From: a candidate division CPR2 bacterium GW2011_GWC2_39_35
Lineage (GTDB): Bacteria > Patescibacteriota > CPR2
NCBI GenBank assembly: GCA_000995065.1
Contig: LBWX01000002.1
Location: 126,586-159,707 of the forward strand
Reading direction: 5' to 3'
Length of the DNA stretch: 33,122 nucleotides
Part shown: in pieces, positions 6,875-15,435 of the stretch
Layout of the letters: every line of letters begins with the position of its first letter
Position numbering within the stretch: position 1 is the stretch's first letter
Made by a program: the position numbers and the translations under genes
The notes under the pieces: generated by a model
The model's database searches: none
The model's input: the letters and a program-made list of their open reading frames with translations, nothing else
Told to the model about the DNA's origin: nothing

Positions 6875-8269
6875 ATGATCGACACAATTTTAAATATCAT
6901 AAAGAAGTTTATTCCAGAGCGATTCTTCAAATTTTTGCAGCCCCATTATCACTTTCTTCTCGCTGTTCTTGGAAACCTAATTTATAGGTTTCCGGGTAGA
7001 AAGCTAAAAGTGATTGGGGTTACCGGTACAAATGGCAAAACAACTACCGCAATCCTTACGGCAAATATGTTAAAAGAAGCGGGTTTTAAGGTTGGATTGG
7101 TTACTTCTAATCTAATTGAGGTAGCAGGTGAAAGCATAATTAAGGATTCAGCTTTAGGATCAACGACTTTAGGTAGATTCAAACTTCAAAAGCTACTTCG
7201 TAAAATGGTGTCTAAGGGGGCTGAGTGGGTGGTTTTAGAAGTCACGTCTCAAGGCTTAGAGCAGCATCGTGTTCTTGGTATCCCGTTCGATGTCGCTATT
7301 TTTACCAATCTGACGCACGAGCACATGGAGCTTCACGGTACTATGGAGGCTTATCGCGACGCCAAAGCCAAGCTTTTTAAAGGTCTCGGGAAGTCGTATT
7401 TTAAGGGGGTCCAAAAAACGATCATTGTGAATGCCGATGATAAGTACGGCAAATTCTATATGGATTTTAAGGCGGCTCGGAGATATTCTGTCAGTCTAGG
7501 CGCCGAAGGGCTAAAGGGGAGTATCGTCATAAAGGCAATCGATCTTAATCCCACTGTTTTTGGAACCGATTTTAGCGTTGAGGTCGGGGGCGAGAAGCAA
7601 AGTTTTCATTTGGGTCTGCCGGGAAGCTTTAATGTTTCTAATGCTTTGATGGCGATTGCGGTAGGTGACGCTCTAAACATTTCCGCCAAAGCCATTAAAA
7701 GCGCTCTTATGAAAGCCGAGGGGATTGACGGCCGCATGCAAAGGATAGATATGGGGCAAGGCTTTAACGTTTACGTCGACTATGCGTTTACTCCAAACGC
7801 TTTTAGGATGGTTTTGGGATCGGTAAGAGAAATAACCAAGGGCAAAATTATTACAGTTTTTGGCGCTCCCGGCAACCGCGACGTGCAAAAAAGGCCGCTT
7901 ATGGGTAATATCGTAACAAAATTGTCTGACGTTGTGATAATTACGGACGACGAGCCGGCAACCGACGATCCGGAAAAAATCATCGATGACATTAAAAAAG
8001 GTATTAATCTACAAAATTTTGAGGTTATTAGAGACAGGAAGGAAGCGATAAATAAGGCGATTCAAAATGCTAAAGCAGGCGATAGCGTCATTATTGCCGG
8101 CCTAGGGCCATCAACCGTTAGATATACTGGTAAAAAGGCCGAGGCTTGGGATGATAGAGAAGTGGTGAGAGAGATTTTAAGAAAAAACTCTAAAAATTCC
8201 AAAGCTCAAATTTCAAATGCCAACTTTCGTCCTGAGCTCAAGTCGAAGGAATCAATGTCAAATGACTAA
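6875..8269 (+). CDS. murE: MurE-like Mur ligase (UDP-MurNAc-tripeptide synthetase family)
   Basis: An ATP-dependent ligase of 464 residues that should add an amino acid to a UDP-MurNAc peptide. The P-loop GTNGKT is at 51-56, LEVTSQGLEQHR at 121-132 and FTNLTHEHMELHGTMEAYRDAK at 143-164 correspond to MurE core motifs, with Lys164 in the place of the carbamylated lysine; DYAFTPNAF (302-310) matches the MurE DYAHTPD segment. Two oddities: the N-terminal UDP-binding domain of about 90-100 residues is replaced by only about 45 residues with a hydrophobic patch, and the DNPR motif that selects meso-diaminopimelate reads DEPA (359-362), which resembles lysine-type enzymes. The last about 25 residues are polar and come from repeat-like DNA. 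The exact substrate, and so the murE label, is inferred. Confidence 0.85.
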   Translation: MIDTILNIIKKFIPERFFKFLQPHYHFLLAVLGNLIYRFPGRKLKVIGVTGTNGKTTTAILTANMLKEAGFKVGLVTSNLIEVAGESIIKDSALGSTTLGRFKLQKLLRKMVSKGAEWVVLEVTSQGLEQHRVLGIPFDVAIFTNLTHEHMELHGTMEAYRDAKAKLFKGLGKSYFKGVQKTIIVNADDKYGKFYMDFKAARRYSVSLGAEGLKGSIVIKAIDLNPTVFGTDFSVEVGGEKQSFHLGLPGSFNVSNALMAIAVGDALNISAKAIKSALMKAEGIDGRMQRIDMGQGFNVYVDYAFTPNAFRMVLGSVREITKGKIITVFGAPGNRDVQKRPLMGNIVTKLSDVVIITDDEPATDDPEKIIDDIKKGINLQNFEVIRDRKEAINKAIQNAKAGDSVIIAGLGPSTVRYTGKKAEAWDDREVVREILRKNSKNSKAQISNANFRPELKSKESMSND

Positions 8270-8283
8270 ATGTCAAAGAATCG

Positions 8284-8304
8284 TTAGTGTAAAATCGACA
8301 CTAA
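8284..8304. repeat. Short hairpin, TTAGTGT...ACACTAA
   Basis: A perfect seven-base stem (8284-8290 with 8298-8304) around AAAATCG, 15 bases after the Mur ligase stop. It closely resembles the hairpin at 13779-13803. No T-tract follows, so it may be a repeat rather than a terminator. Confidence 0.5.
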
Positions 8305-8455
8305 GTTAAGTCGGCTATCATTTTGAAGATAACAAATAATTTGTAAATCATAAGTTCCTCGAATCTAACTAAGTTCTCGAATTACGACAACATTTAGCTT
8401 CAAGCTGTGCAACAATCTTAGTCAGAGGTTATTCGTTACTATAGAATTTATGGTA

Positions 8456-8594
8456 ACACGACTTATGCACCTATCGCCCCAAATGTTTAATATTTATTCT
8501 TCGACCTTGTGGAGAAGCTTCCTTAAGTTACTAGCAAAAAGTTCTCCATCCTCTTTAAAGGAGTCGAAAAATATTAAAGTGCGAAATGCGTGGT
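8456..8594. repeat. TIR element, copy A (ACGACTTANGCAC ends)
   Basis: The ends are imperfect inverted repeats (left CACGACTTATGCACC; right GTGCGAAATGCGTGG), and inside TATTCTTCGACCTTGTGGAG is mirrored by GGAGTCGAAAAATATT, so the whole stretch of about 140 bases can fold on itself. Copy B (13527-13669) shares both ends and the inner TTATTCTTCGACCT module in opposite orientation; copy C is at 22113-22245. An 83-codon frame crosses it but has no support as a gene. Confidence 0.6.
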
Positions 8595-8659
8595 CTTTAT
8601 TTTTCCTCGTAAAGATAGCTGCTCGCAACCCCCTCATTCCGAATTCAATTTCTAGTCAC

Positions 8660-8900
8660 TCTCTGCGTCCATTCCCGTCATCGACTCTCTTTCGACCATG
8701 AGCTCAAGACCGAATGGCGAAGTCGCTCACTTCGGCGGCGACCTCAGTGGAGCCAGACTCGGGGAGGAGGGAATCCAGATACTCCGATTTCTCAACAGCC
8801 CTCCTTAGATTCCCGCCTTCCATCTTCGCTACCTACTACGCTAAAGCTTCGAAGGTCAGGAAAGCTACGCCGGACAGGTCGCGGGAATGACGAAAGATAG
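8660..8900. repeat. Repeat-rich stretch with GGGAATC palindromes
   Basis: This GC-richer block holds ATTCCCGTCAT, an internal GGGAATC...GATTCCC pair (8779-8862) and GCGGGAATGACG, modules of a REP-like dispersed repeat. Positions 8691-8718 are an exact 28-base inverted match to 15282-15309. No open frame here looks like a gene. With the hairpin at 8284-8304 and TIR copy A it accounts for most of the 8270-8940 gap. Confidence 0.55.
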
Positions 8901-8943
8901 GGCGGGTGGTTCAGCACAAAAGTAACAGTTCTAAATCCCTTGT

Positions 8944-8991
8944 AAGGACACCTCGGGGGAGTCAAAGCCCACCCCCGAGGAGTCCTTTTTT
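8944..8991 (+). terminator. Strong rho-independent terminator
   Basis: AAGGAC-A-CCTCGGGGG (8944-8959) pairs with CCCCCGAGG-A-GTCCTT (8972-8987), giving a 15-pair stem with one opposed A-A, followed by an unbroken T-run to 8991. The nearest upstream plus-strand gene is the Mur ligase, almost 700 bases back, so it either ends a very long 3' end or insulates the small-protein operon that starts 45 bases later. Confidence 0.85.
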
Positions 8992-9035
8992 AAACTCACG
9001 ATAATCTGAGTTGTGAACAAATATGCGCAAAACTA

Positions 9036-9064
9036 TTGACAAAAAGGGGAAAGAGTGATATAGT
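9036..9064 (+). promoter_or_regulatory. Sigma-70 promoter of the first small membrane-protein operon
   Basis: TTGACA (9036-9041), a 17-base spacer and TATAGT (9059-9064). The predicted start near 9071 lies about 48 bases before the first small gene. Confidence 0.85.
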
Positions 9065-9118
9065 ATATGCATTGAAAACCGAATGACGAAATGGCTATAG
9101 AAAAGGGATGTGATTCTA

Positions 9119-9241
9119 ATGGAAACAATGATTGGAGTTCTTGCGGCAGCGGTGCTTTTAGCACTGCTTGTTACCCGCAACACGGGTAACAAATTGACAG
9201 GGTTGAATATGTATGTGGGAGGTGAGGAAGTTGATCGCTAA
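9119..9241 (+). CDS. Small membrane protein, 40 residues, unknown function
   Basis: A 40-codon frame beginning METMIGVLAAAVLL and ending GGEEVDR. Residues 5-18 form one hydrophobic, alanine/leucine-rich helix, and the rest is short and polar. The evidence that it is translated is the AAAGGGATGTGA Shine-Dalgarno region before the ATG, the consensus promoter just upstream, and the overlap of its stop with the start of the next small gene, which suggests translational coupling. I do not recognise the family. Confidence 0.6.
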   Translation: METMIGVLAAAVLLALLVTRNTGNKLTGLNMYVGGEEVDR

Positions 9242-9398
9242 ATCAGCGATCTTTGGCGCCATATTGGGCGCCAGTATGATGGTCATCGCGGCCATCATGA
9301 ACCTTTCGGTCGATTTGGCGCTGTATTTAGTGCCATTTGCGGCAGCGGGGGGGTTCTTTATAGGAATCTTTTACGGAATTCTTTTCCGTGTCCGGTAA
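9231..9398 (+). CDS. Small two-helix membrane protein, 55 residues, unknown function
   Basis: I start this gene at TTG 9231 because GGAGGTGA (9218-9225) lies at ideal distance; an in-frame ATG at 9213 would place that Shine-Dalgarno inside the gene. The product is almost wholly hydrophobic: two membrane helices at about residues 6-24 and 29-52, rich in Gly and Ala (FGAILGASMMVIAA; FAAAGGFFIGIFYG), separated by LSVDL. It overlaps the upstream 40-codon gene by 11 bases. The shape recalls small holin-like, toxin or glycine-zipper peptides, but no family is recognised. A terminator follows directly. Confidence 0.7.
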   Translation: MIAKSAIFGAILGASMMVIAAIMNLSVDLALYLVPFAAAGGFFIGIFYGILFRVR

Positions 9399-9409
9399 AG
9401 AGCACATGT

Positions 9410-9456
9410 GGCTCGTACAATGACAATAGTCAAAGTACGAGTCGCTTTTCTTTTTT
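9410..9456 (+). terminator. Terminator of the small membrane-protein operon
   Basis: GCTCGTAC (9411-9418) pairs with GTACGAGT (9435-9442), followed within a few bases by a T-rich tract (CTTTTCTTTTTT). It is placed 12 bases after the second small gene. Confidence 0.75.
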
Positions 9457-9490
9457 AAGGGACATTTTAGGTTCTTTTTTTGTTTCATTT

Positions 9491-9587
9491 CGTCATTCTA
9501 AACTCTTCGACCTGAGCTCAGAGCCGAAGGTTGTTTCAGAATCCCTCCAGTTACATGGCAGGAGCCTGAATCAAGTTCAGGATGACG
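9491..9587. repeat. Dispersed palindromic repeat, CGTCATTCTGAACTTG family
   Basis: The left end CGTCATTCTAAACTC is mirrored by GTTCAGGATGACG at the right end, with an inner TTTCAGAATCCCTCCAG and a copy of the TTCGACC-GAGCTC module seen at 8691. Related to 4363-4433 and 30106-30264. Confidence 0.6.
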
Positions 9588-9596
9588 TGTTTCTCT

Positions 9597-9682
9597 TTCG
9601 CTTTTGAATTTTGAATTGCACTTTTCCACCCTTCGGGTGATCAGCCGCAGGCTGAGCCTTTTGCATTTTGACTTTTGAATTT
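9597..9682. repeat. Imperfect inverted repeat rich in TTTTGAATTTTGA
   Basis: TTTTGAATTTTGAATTGCA and TTTTGCATTTTGACTTTTGA flank a GC-rich core with CACCCTTCGGGTG and AGCCGCAGGCT hairpins. With the repeat at 9491 it fills the 9399-9732 gap, leaving only the promoter of the next gene. Confidence 0.45.
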
Positions 9683-9702
9683 GTTTATGCCTATGCTATT
9701 CT
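9675..9702 (+). promoter_or_regulatory. Probable promoter of the phosphohexomutase gene
   Basis: TTGAAT (9675-9680), a 16-base spacer ending in TGC, and TATTCT (9697-9702); the TG one base before the -10 makes it an extended -10 type. Confidence 0.55.
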
Positions 9703-9732
9703 ATATCCATAACCTGTAATATTAAGGAGCAT

Positions 9733-11088
9733 ATGTTGGAAGAGACTTTAAAAAAGATCATTAAAGCCTATGACATACGGGGAGAAATTCCGGAGGAACT
9801 AAACCCCGACGTCGCTTTTGAGCTAGGTAAACGGTTTGCTTATCATTTTAAGCCTGAGTTAGTAGTCATTGGCAATGACATGCGGGAAACCTCCGAGGAG
9901 ATAAAGCAAGGCTTTATAAACGGACTTGTTGACTACGGCATTGATGTCATTGATATAGGCCTTGTTTCTACACCGATGCTTAACTGGGGAGCTTGGCATC
10001 TTAAGGCTTCTCACGGCGTTATGGTGACGGCTTCTCACAGCCCGCTAAACTATAACGGCATTAAACTCGTGGATGTTGAAAACGGTCAGATATACAAAGA
10101 AAACGGTTTGACAAACTTGCTTAAGAAGGGCGGGGAGCCATCAGGGGCGGTCGGAAGCGTTACCGAGAGGAATACTGCGGACGATTATCTAAGTTACCTC
10201 GGCAAACACATTGAGGATCTTCATGGCAAGTTTGTATTTGATACCATGCACGGCGCAAACGGACTGGTTCTAAAGGAAGCTTTTGACAAATCCGATGTAG
10301 AAGCTGAATATATTTCCTTCGAAGTTGATGGCCAAGTGCCGGATTATCAGAGCCCAAATCCGCTTATTGAAGCTAATCAGGAGAAAATTAAGAAGGCAAT
10401 CAGGGAGAAAGGTTTTGAAGCCGGACTCATGTACGATGGGGATGCAGACCGTCTCATTGTCTTTGACGATAAGGCGCGTTACGTGTCGGCTAATTTTGTG
10501 GCCTATCTTATTATCGAATACCTTTTAGAGGCAAATCCTGGCCGAGCCATAGTGTTTGACCTCCGTTCGAGCAACATGATCCGCGACCTCGCCGCTCATA
10601 AAAAAGCTAAATACTTTGATACCATCGCCGGAAATCCTTATGTTAAAGAAAAGATGAGGGAAGAAAAAGCCATTTTCGGCGGAGAAACCAGCGGCCACTA
10701 CTTTTACGAAGAAACGAACTATGCCGAAGATGCGATCGTAACTTCAGTTTATTTCATTAAAGCCCTAAAAGCTAAAGGCAAGAAGCTATCAGAAATAATT
10801 GATGATCTAAACAAAAAGTATTTCATGATTCCGGAAACGAACTTTAGAATCGCCGATTACAAACCGGTATTTAAGGAGTTAGAGGAAATTTATAAGAGCT
10901 CCGATATCCATTTCTTAGACGGAATTACGATCGAAGCCGAGGGGTTTAGGGCGAATCTAAGAACATCTAATACCGAACCTCTTATTAGGCTAAATTTAGA
11001 AGCCAGAGGTCAGGAAGAACTCACCAATAGGCTTAAGGAGATCAAGGGAGTTATTAAGGCAAATGGCGGGGTAAGGGCAGACCACTAG
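9733..11088 (+). CDS. Phosphomannomutase/phosphoglucomutase
   Basis: A 451-residue alpha-D-phosphohexomutase that interconverts hexose 6- and 1-phosphates to feed nucleotide-sugar synthesis. All four domain signatures are visible: the catalytic phosphoserine loop TASHSP (Ser101), the metal loop YDGDADR (234-240; Asp235, 237, 239), the sugar-specificity loop GGETSGH (316-322), and the phosphate-binding RTSNTEP (410-416). TASHSP replaces the commoner TASHNP, a tolerated change. AAGGAG lies a few bases before the ATG. The GGExSGH loop is the type found in enzymes that accept both mannose and glucose phosphates, so manB/pgm is not resolved. It works logically with the nucleotidyltransferase/isomerase fusion at 20280. 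Confidence 0.95.
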   Translation: MLEETLKKIIKAYDIRGEIPEELNPDVAFELGKRFAYHFKPELVVIGNDMRETSEEIKQGFINGLVDYGIDVIDIGLVSTPMLNWGAWHLKASHGVMVTASHSPLNYNGIKLVDVENGQIYKENGLTNLLKKGGEPSGAVGSVTERNTADDYLSYLGKHIEDLHGKFVFDTMHGANGLVLKEAFDKSDVEAEYISFEVDGQVPDYQSPNPLIEANQEKIKKAIREKGFEAGLMYDGDADRLIVFDDKARYVSANFVAYLIIEYLLEANPGRAIVFDLRSSNMIRDLAAHKKAKYFDTIAGNPYVKEKMREEKAIFGGETSGHYFYEETNYAEDAIVTSVYFIKALKAKGKKLSEIIDDLNKKYFMIPETNFRIADYKPVFKELEEIYKSSDIHFLDGITIEAEGFRANLRTSNTEPLIRLNLEARGQEELTNRLKEIKGVIKANGGVRADH

Positions 11089-11090
11089 AT

Positions 11091-11203
11091 AATGTCAAAG
11101 GACAAAGCTCAAATGACAAATCAAATCCAAAACCCTAATGTCAAAAATTTATAATTTAAGCATTTGACATTCATTTGAAGTTTGGATTTTGACATTTGGA
11201 TTT
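11091..11203. repeat. AT-rich inverted repeat of AATGTCAAA modules
   Basis: AATGTCAAAGG...CAAATGACAAATC...AATGTCAAAAATTTA is mirrored by GCATTTGACATTCATTTG...GGATTTTGACATTTGGA. Related modules occur after the Mur ligase (8250-8278). It lies between the phosphohexomutase stop and the groES promoter. Confidence 0.5.
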
Positions 11204-11260
11204 AATAATTCTATTGATACATAATAGTTTGGGTAAAGTCACGTATTAAGTAAAACGGAC

Positions 11261-11290
11261 TTGACAAGCATCTGTTCCCTTTTGTATTAT
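11261..11290 (+). promoter_or_regulatory. groESL promoter
   Basis: TTGACA (11261-11266), an 18-base spacer and TATTAT (11285-11290), directly followed by the CIRCE operator. Confidence 0.85.
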
Positions 11291-11293
11291 TAA

Positions 11294-11320
11294 TTAGCAC
11301 TCGGGGGTTAAGAGTGCTAA
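11294..11320. promoter_or_regulatory. CIRCE operator (HrcA-binding site)
   Basis: TTAGCACTC, nine bases, GAGTGCTAA: an exact match to the CIRCE consensus. It starts four bases after the -10 element, so bound HrcA would block initiation. This predicts heat-inducible groESL and an hrcA gene elsewhere in the genome. Confidence 0.97.
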
Positions 11321-11347
11321 TACCAATATAATTAAGAAGGAGGAAAT

Positions 11348-11608
11348 ATGGCGATCCAACCACTAGGAGACAGAGTTGTCTTAAAGAGAGTTGCAGCAGA
11401 GGAAAAAACCAAATCCGGTATCGTATTGCCGGACAGTGCCAAGGAAAAACCGGAGCAAGGCGAAGTAGTTGCGGTAGGCAAGGAAGTAAAAGAAATAAAA
11501 AGGGGCGATAAGGTTCTATTCTCTAAATATGCTCCTACCGAAGTTAAGGTCGAAAATAACGAGTTTTTAATCGTTAAAGAAGAAGACGTACTAGCGATTA
11601 TAAAATAG
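11348..11608 (+). CDS. groES: Co-chaperonin GroES
   Basis: The 86-residue GroES protomer, a little shorter than the usual 94-97. It begins with [12 protein letters not shown], holds the mobile GroEL-binding loop ([23 protein letters not shown], residues 19-41, with the Ile-Val-Leu contact) and ends [19 protein letters not shown] precedes the ATG at optimal distance. Seven rings of this protein cap GroEL during folding. It is the first gene of the CIRCE-controlled groESL operon. Confidence 0.98.
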   Translation: MAIQPLGDRVVLKRVAAEEKTKSGIVLPDSAKEKPEQGEVVAVGKEVKEIKRGDKVLFSKYAPTEVKVENNEFLIVKEEDVLAIIK

Positions 11609-11611
11609 GCG

Positions 11612-11685
11612 AATGGGCTAACGGGTCAATGGGTCGATGGGTATTAAATCCTATTAGCCTAGCGGCCAATTAACCCATAAGCCTA
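11612..11685. repeat. Inverted repeat in the groES-groEL gap
   Basis: ATGGGCTAACGGGTCAATGG...GGGTATT is mirrored imperfectly by AATTAACCCATAAGCCTA. It occupies most of the 99-base gap between the two chaperonin genes; similar low-complexity palindromes follow groEL, pyk and rpoD. Confidence 0.4.
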
Positions 11686-11707
11686 AATTGACGAAAGGAG
11701 ATATTGT

Positions 11708-13381
<1,674 letters not shown>

Positions 13382-13430
13382 GGATAGGAAATAGTAACTA
13401 GGAACTAGTAAATAGGGAATAGGGAATAAA

Positions 13431-13455
13431 AGGCCTCGGAAACGGGGCCTTTTTG
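13431..13455 (+). terminator. groESL terminator
   Basis: AGGCCTCG (13431-13438), GAAA tetraloop, CGGGGCCT (13443-13450) and a T-run to 13455. Confidence 0.9.
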
Positions 13456-13462
13456 GTATTAA

Positions 13463-13525
13463 TGAGGGTCGTTCCCTCTTGTCCTTCGTAGTTTTAACGA
13501 AGAATGGATCAGGGTGCGACCCTCA
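13463..13525. repeat. Long hairpin in the groEL downstream gap
   Basis: TGAGGGTCG (13463-13471) pairs perfectly with CGACCCTCA (13517-13525), with inner pairs CCCT/AGGG and CTTCGT/ACGAAG. It abuts the TIR element that starts at about 13527. Confidence 0.6.
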
Positions 13526-13526
13526 A

Positions 13527-13669
13527 AACGACTTACGCACTTCATTATTGTTCGACTCCGCGGAGTGGGTGGAGAACAAAACTAATCTATCTATAAAATA
13601 CTTTAAGGTACTTCTTCATGAGGTCGAAGAATAAAATTGATTATTTGAGTTCAGGTGCGTAACTCGTGA
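13527..13669. repeat. TIR element, copy B
   Basis: The left end AACGACTTACGCACTT is mirrored by AGGTGCGTAACTCGT at the right. The inner TTCGACTCCGCGGAG and GAGGTCGAAGAATAAA modules match copy A (8456-8594) in the opposite orientation. The rest of the 13456-13977 gap, about 13670-13775, shows nothing I can identify. Confidence 0.65.
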
Positions 13670-13778
13670 TGATGGGGAAAGAGGCCGACAAGTAGCAAAC
13701 ATTTTATTATCCGTTCAATCAAAGAGAAGTGACAAGAGATCAGCCTTGCCGCCGAGATAAGTAATGTCCACTGATAAT

Positions 13779-13803
13779 AGTTGGTGTAAAAACGACACTA
13801 ACT
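13779..13803. repeat. Short hairpin, AGTTGGTGT...ACACTAACT
   Basis: A nine-base stem with one G-T pair (13779-13787 with 13795-13803) around AAAAACG; sister of the hairpin at 8284-8304. Confidence 0.5.
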
Positions 13804-13883
13804 CCTTAAAACTATTGCATACCAAATGTTCAAAATAGTTATTCTTAGCCAAAAAATAAAGACCTTAATTAAGGCAAAAACGC

Positions 13884-13912
13884 TTGAAAAATCACAAATT
13901 AAATGCTAAAAT
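13884..13912 (+). promoter_or_regulatory. Promoter at the start of the unknown-gene cluster
   Basis: TTGAAA (13884-13889), a 17-base spacer and TAAAAT (13907-13912). The predicted start near 13919 gives a leader of about 60 bases that contains TACCGGA and a T6 run, features also seen in the leader at 15570-15615. Confidence 0.75.
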
Positions 13913-13977
13913 CCTTGGCAGTAATACCGGAATTGATCGCTGTTTTTTAGTCAAATAGAGGAAGGAGGGATAATCGG

Positions 13978-14451
13978 ATGAATCGCGAATTATTGCAAAG
14001 TGTTCTTAAGGAAGGAAAACTTAATAACCTACAACTTATACAGTTTGTTAATGAGGCGGTTGCGTTAGTTTCAAATGTATTCATCAGGATATTTGGATCC
14101 ATAGCTTTTGTTGAGGTGGAAATGGCAGAGATAGTAGCAGCGGCACAGGATTTTAGTTCTGGTCACGTTGACCTTTTCTTCGTGGACGAGATGAAGTCCT
14201 TTTGTCGTGAATCGAATCGACTCTACAATTATGCGACCGAATACATGACGTGGTTGAAACTCAATCCAATAACCCATAATTCTGAGCTCATATGTATGGC
14301 CGAACAGCAGGATGAAGCCATGCGAGTTTTGAGGAGCTTTGCCGTGATGTTTAGCACCCCGAATGAGGATAAGAAAGCGCGGGCACTTAATCAGGCGGCC
14401 AACTCTTGCAAACGCATCTTAAAAATTGACGAGGCTAGACAGCAAGCATGA
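13978..14451 (+). CDS. Unknown helical protein (cluster protein 1)
   Basis: A 157-residue, soluble-looking, mainly helical protein that I do not recognise. There is no signal peptide or clear membrane helix; the stretch VALVSNVFIRIFGSIAFVEVEM is hydrophobic but mixed with charges. AAGGAGGG sits nine bases before the ATG. The segment from about residue 136 (ALNQAAN...ILKIDE) resembles the C-terminal part of the next gene's product (ALQDAAN...VKLDEEHD), so the two may be distant relatives. After the TGA stop, protein-like sequence continues in the +1 frame to 14512, suggesting a frameshift or a shortened tail. Codon use and spacing look like a real gene. Confidence 0.75.
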   Translation: MNRELLQSVLKEGKLNNLQLIQFVNEAVALVSNVFIRIFGSIAFVEVEMAEIVAAAQDFSSGHVDLFFVDEMKSFCRESNRLYNYATEYMTWLKLNPITHNSELICMAEQQDEAMRVLRSFAVMFSTPNEDKKARALNQAANSCKRILKIDEARQQA

Positions 14452-14553
14452 TCTTGAAGAGCGAATCAGGAGGATCGAGATCGTTCGGGATCAGTGGGAG
14501 AAAAGAAAATAGATGATATGCAATTTGCATAGATTTGGAAGGAGATGGAGAAG

Positions 14554-15078
14554 GTGAAGCTTGAAAGTCCAATCATGCCGATCGTGAAGCTGGCTCAAGG
14601 AGGTTTGAGAGGAGGCTTTAGCGGCTTACAGGAAGCAAAAGAAGCCATCATATTACTGGCTGTCGAATCACAAAACATTTATGATCGAAATAGGCAATGG
14701 GATGAGAAACTGCCCTTTGGAGAGGCCGTGCAGTATTTTAATAACATGCTTCCCGGTCAAGTATCATCAACGGTCAAGGCCAATGAAAAGTTAGGGCCAG
14801 TATTGAAAATGTTTCTGGAGAAGTATTCTGAACTCGAGAAAGATAGGCGTCAGTACCAGCACGATCTGGAAAACTTCAAGAACAAGGAAAACTATCTGCG
14901 CGCCAAGATTGCTGTTTCGATACTTCGGCTTTTCGAGAAGGTTCTTCTTTCGTACAGTGCTACTTCTTCTTCTGAAGAACGTAATCATGCGCTGCAAGAT
15001 GCTGCTAATATCTTCATGGTAAAGCTAGACGAAGAGCATGATGTTGACAAAAGATTCAGGCAAGGCGAAGTTACTTAG
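14554..15078 (+). CDS. Unknown helical protein (cluster protein 2)
   Basis: A protein of about 174 residues of unknown function, rich in charged helices; residues 80-120 (FLEKYSELEKDRRQYQHDLENFKNKE) look like a coiled coil. I choose GTG 14554 as start because AAGGAG (14539-14544) is nine bases upstream; an ATG at 14545 is directly adjacent to that Shine-Dalgarno and less likely. The C-terminal ALQDAAN...KLDEEHDVDKR resembles the end of cluster protein 1. It appears to share a transcript with that gene (no terminator in the 100-base gap) and is followed by a large terminator. Confidence 0.72.
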   Translation: MKLESPIMPIVKLAQGGLRGGFSGLQEAKEAIILLAVESQNIYDRNRQWDEKLPFGEAVQYFNNMLPGQVSSTVKANEKLGPVLKMFLEKYSELEKDRRQYQHDLENFKNKENYLRAKIAVSILRLFEKVLLSYSATSSSEERNHALQDAANIFMVKLDEEHDVDKRFRQGEVT

Positions 15079-15155
15079 ACAGGTTTGTTGCTACGGGGTT
15101 GTGAGTAGAGTTTATGGTAAACTCACAACCCTCGTGGATAATGAACCTGTTTTTT
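15079..15155 (+). terminator. Large two-tier terminator after cluster protein 2
   Basis: An outer stem ACAGGTT (15079-15085) with AACCTGT (15144-15150) encloses a perfect GGGTTGTGAG/CTCACAACCC inner hairpin, followed by TTTTTT. It ends the first transcript of the cluster. Confidence 0.88.
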
Positions 15156-15276
15156 AATTCTCCCAAAAACTTTGAACCGCCTTCATTTCCCGAATCTAGC
15201 CTCTAAAACTGCCGTTAGGCTTTAGAACCTCCATAAAAAACTATCTATGACTGTCACTCAAGAGCAACTGGTAGGA

Positions 15277-15356
15277 GCGTGGCCATTCGGTCTTGAGCTC
15301 ATGGTCGAAGACAATCTTGTTTCGAGTTTGAGGGGATTGCTTCGTTTCTCGCAATG
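15277..15356. repeat. Repeat module, GGATTGCTTC...CTCGCAATGACG family
   Basis: It contains an exact 28-base inverted copy (15282-15309) of 8691-8718, then GGGGATTGCTTCG and CTCGCAATGACGG, the modules of the repeats at 4231 and 22132. The preceding 15156-15276 shows no gene or clear structure. Confidence 0.6.
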
Positions 15357-15400
15357 ACGGCTCGAAAAACGTTTTTCAGCGGTCTCTCTCCAGAAAACTA

Positions 15401-15429
15401 TTGACAGGTTTTATTTAAGTTGCTATAAT
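15401..15429 (+). promoter_or_regulatory. Perfect consensus promoter for the second cluster transcript
   Basis: TTGACA (15401-15406), exactly 17 bases, TATAAT (15424-15429). The predicted start near 15436 lies about 470 bases before the next gene, so a long non-coding leader or a separate small RNA is made. Confidence 0.92.
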
Positions 15430-15435
15430 ATCAAG

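Noticed and set aside
8450-8701. 83-codon plus-strand frame
   Set aside because: It runs through TIR copy A and REP-like modules, has no ribosome site and has a composition unlike a protein.
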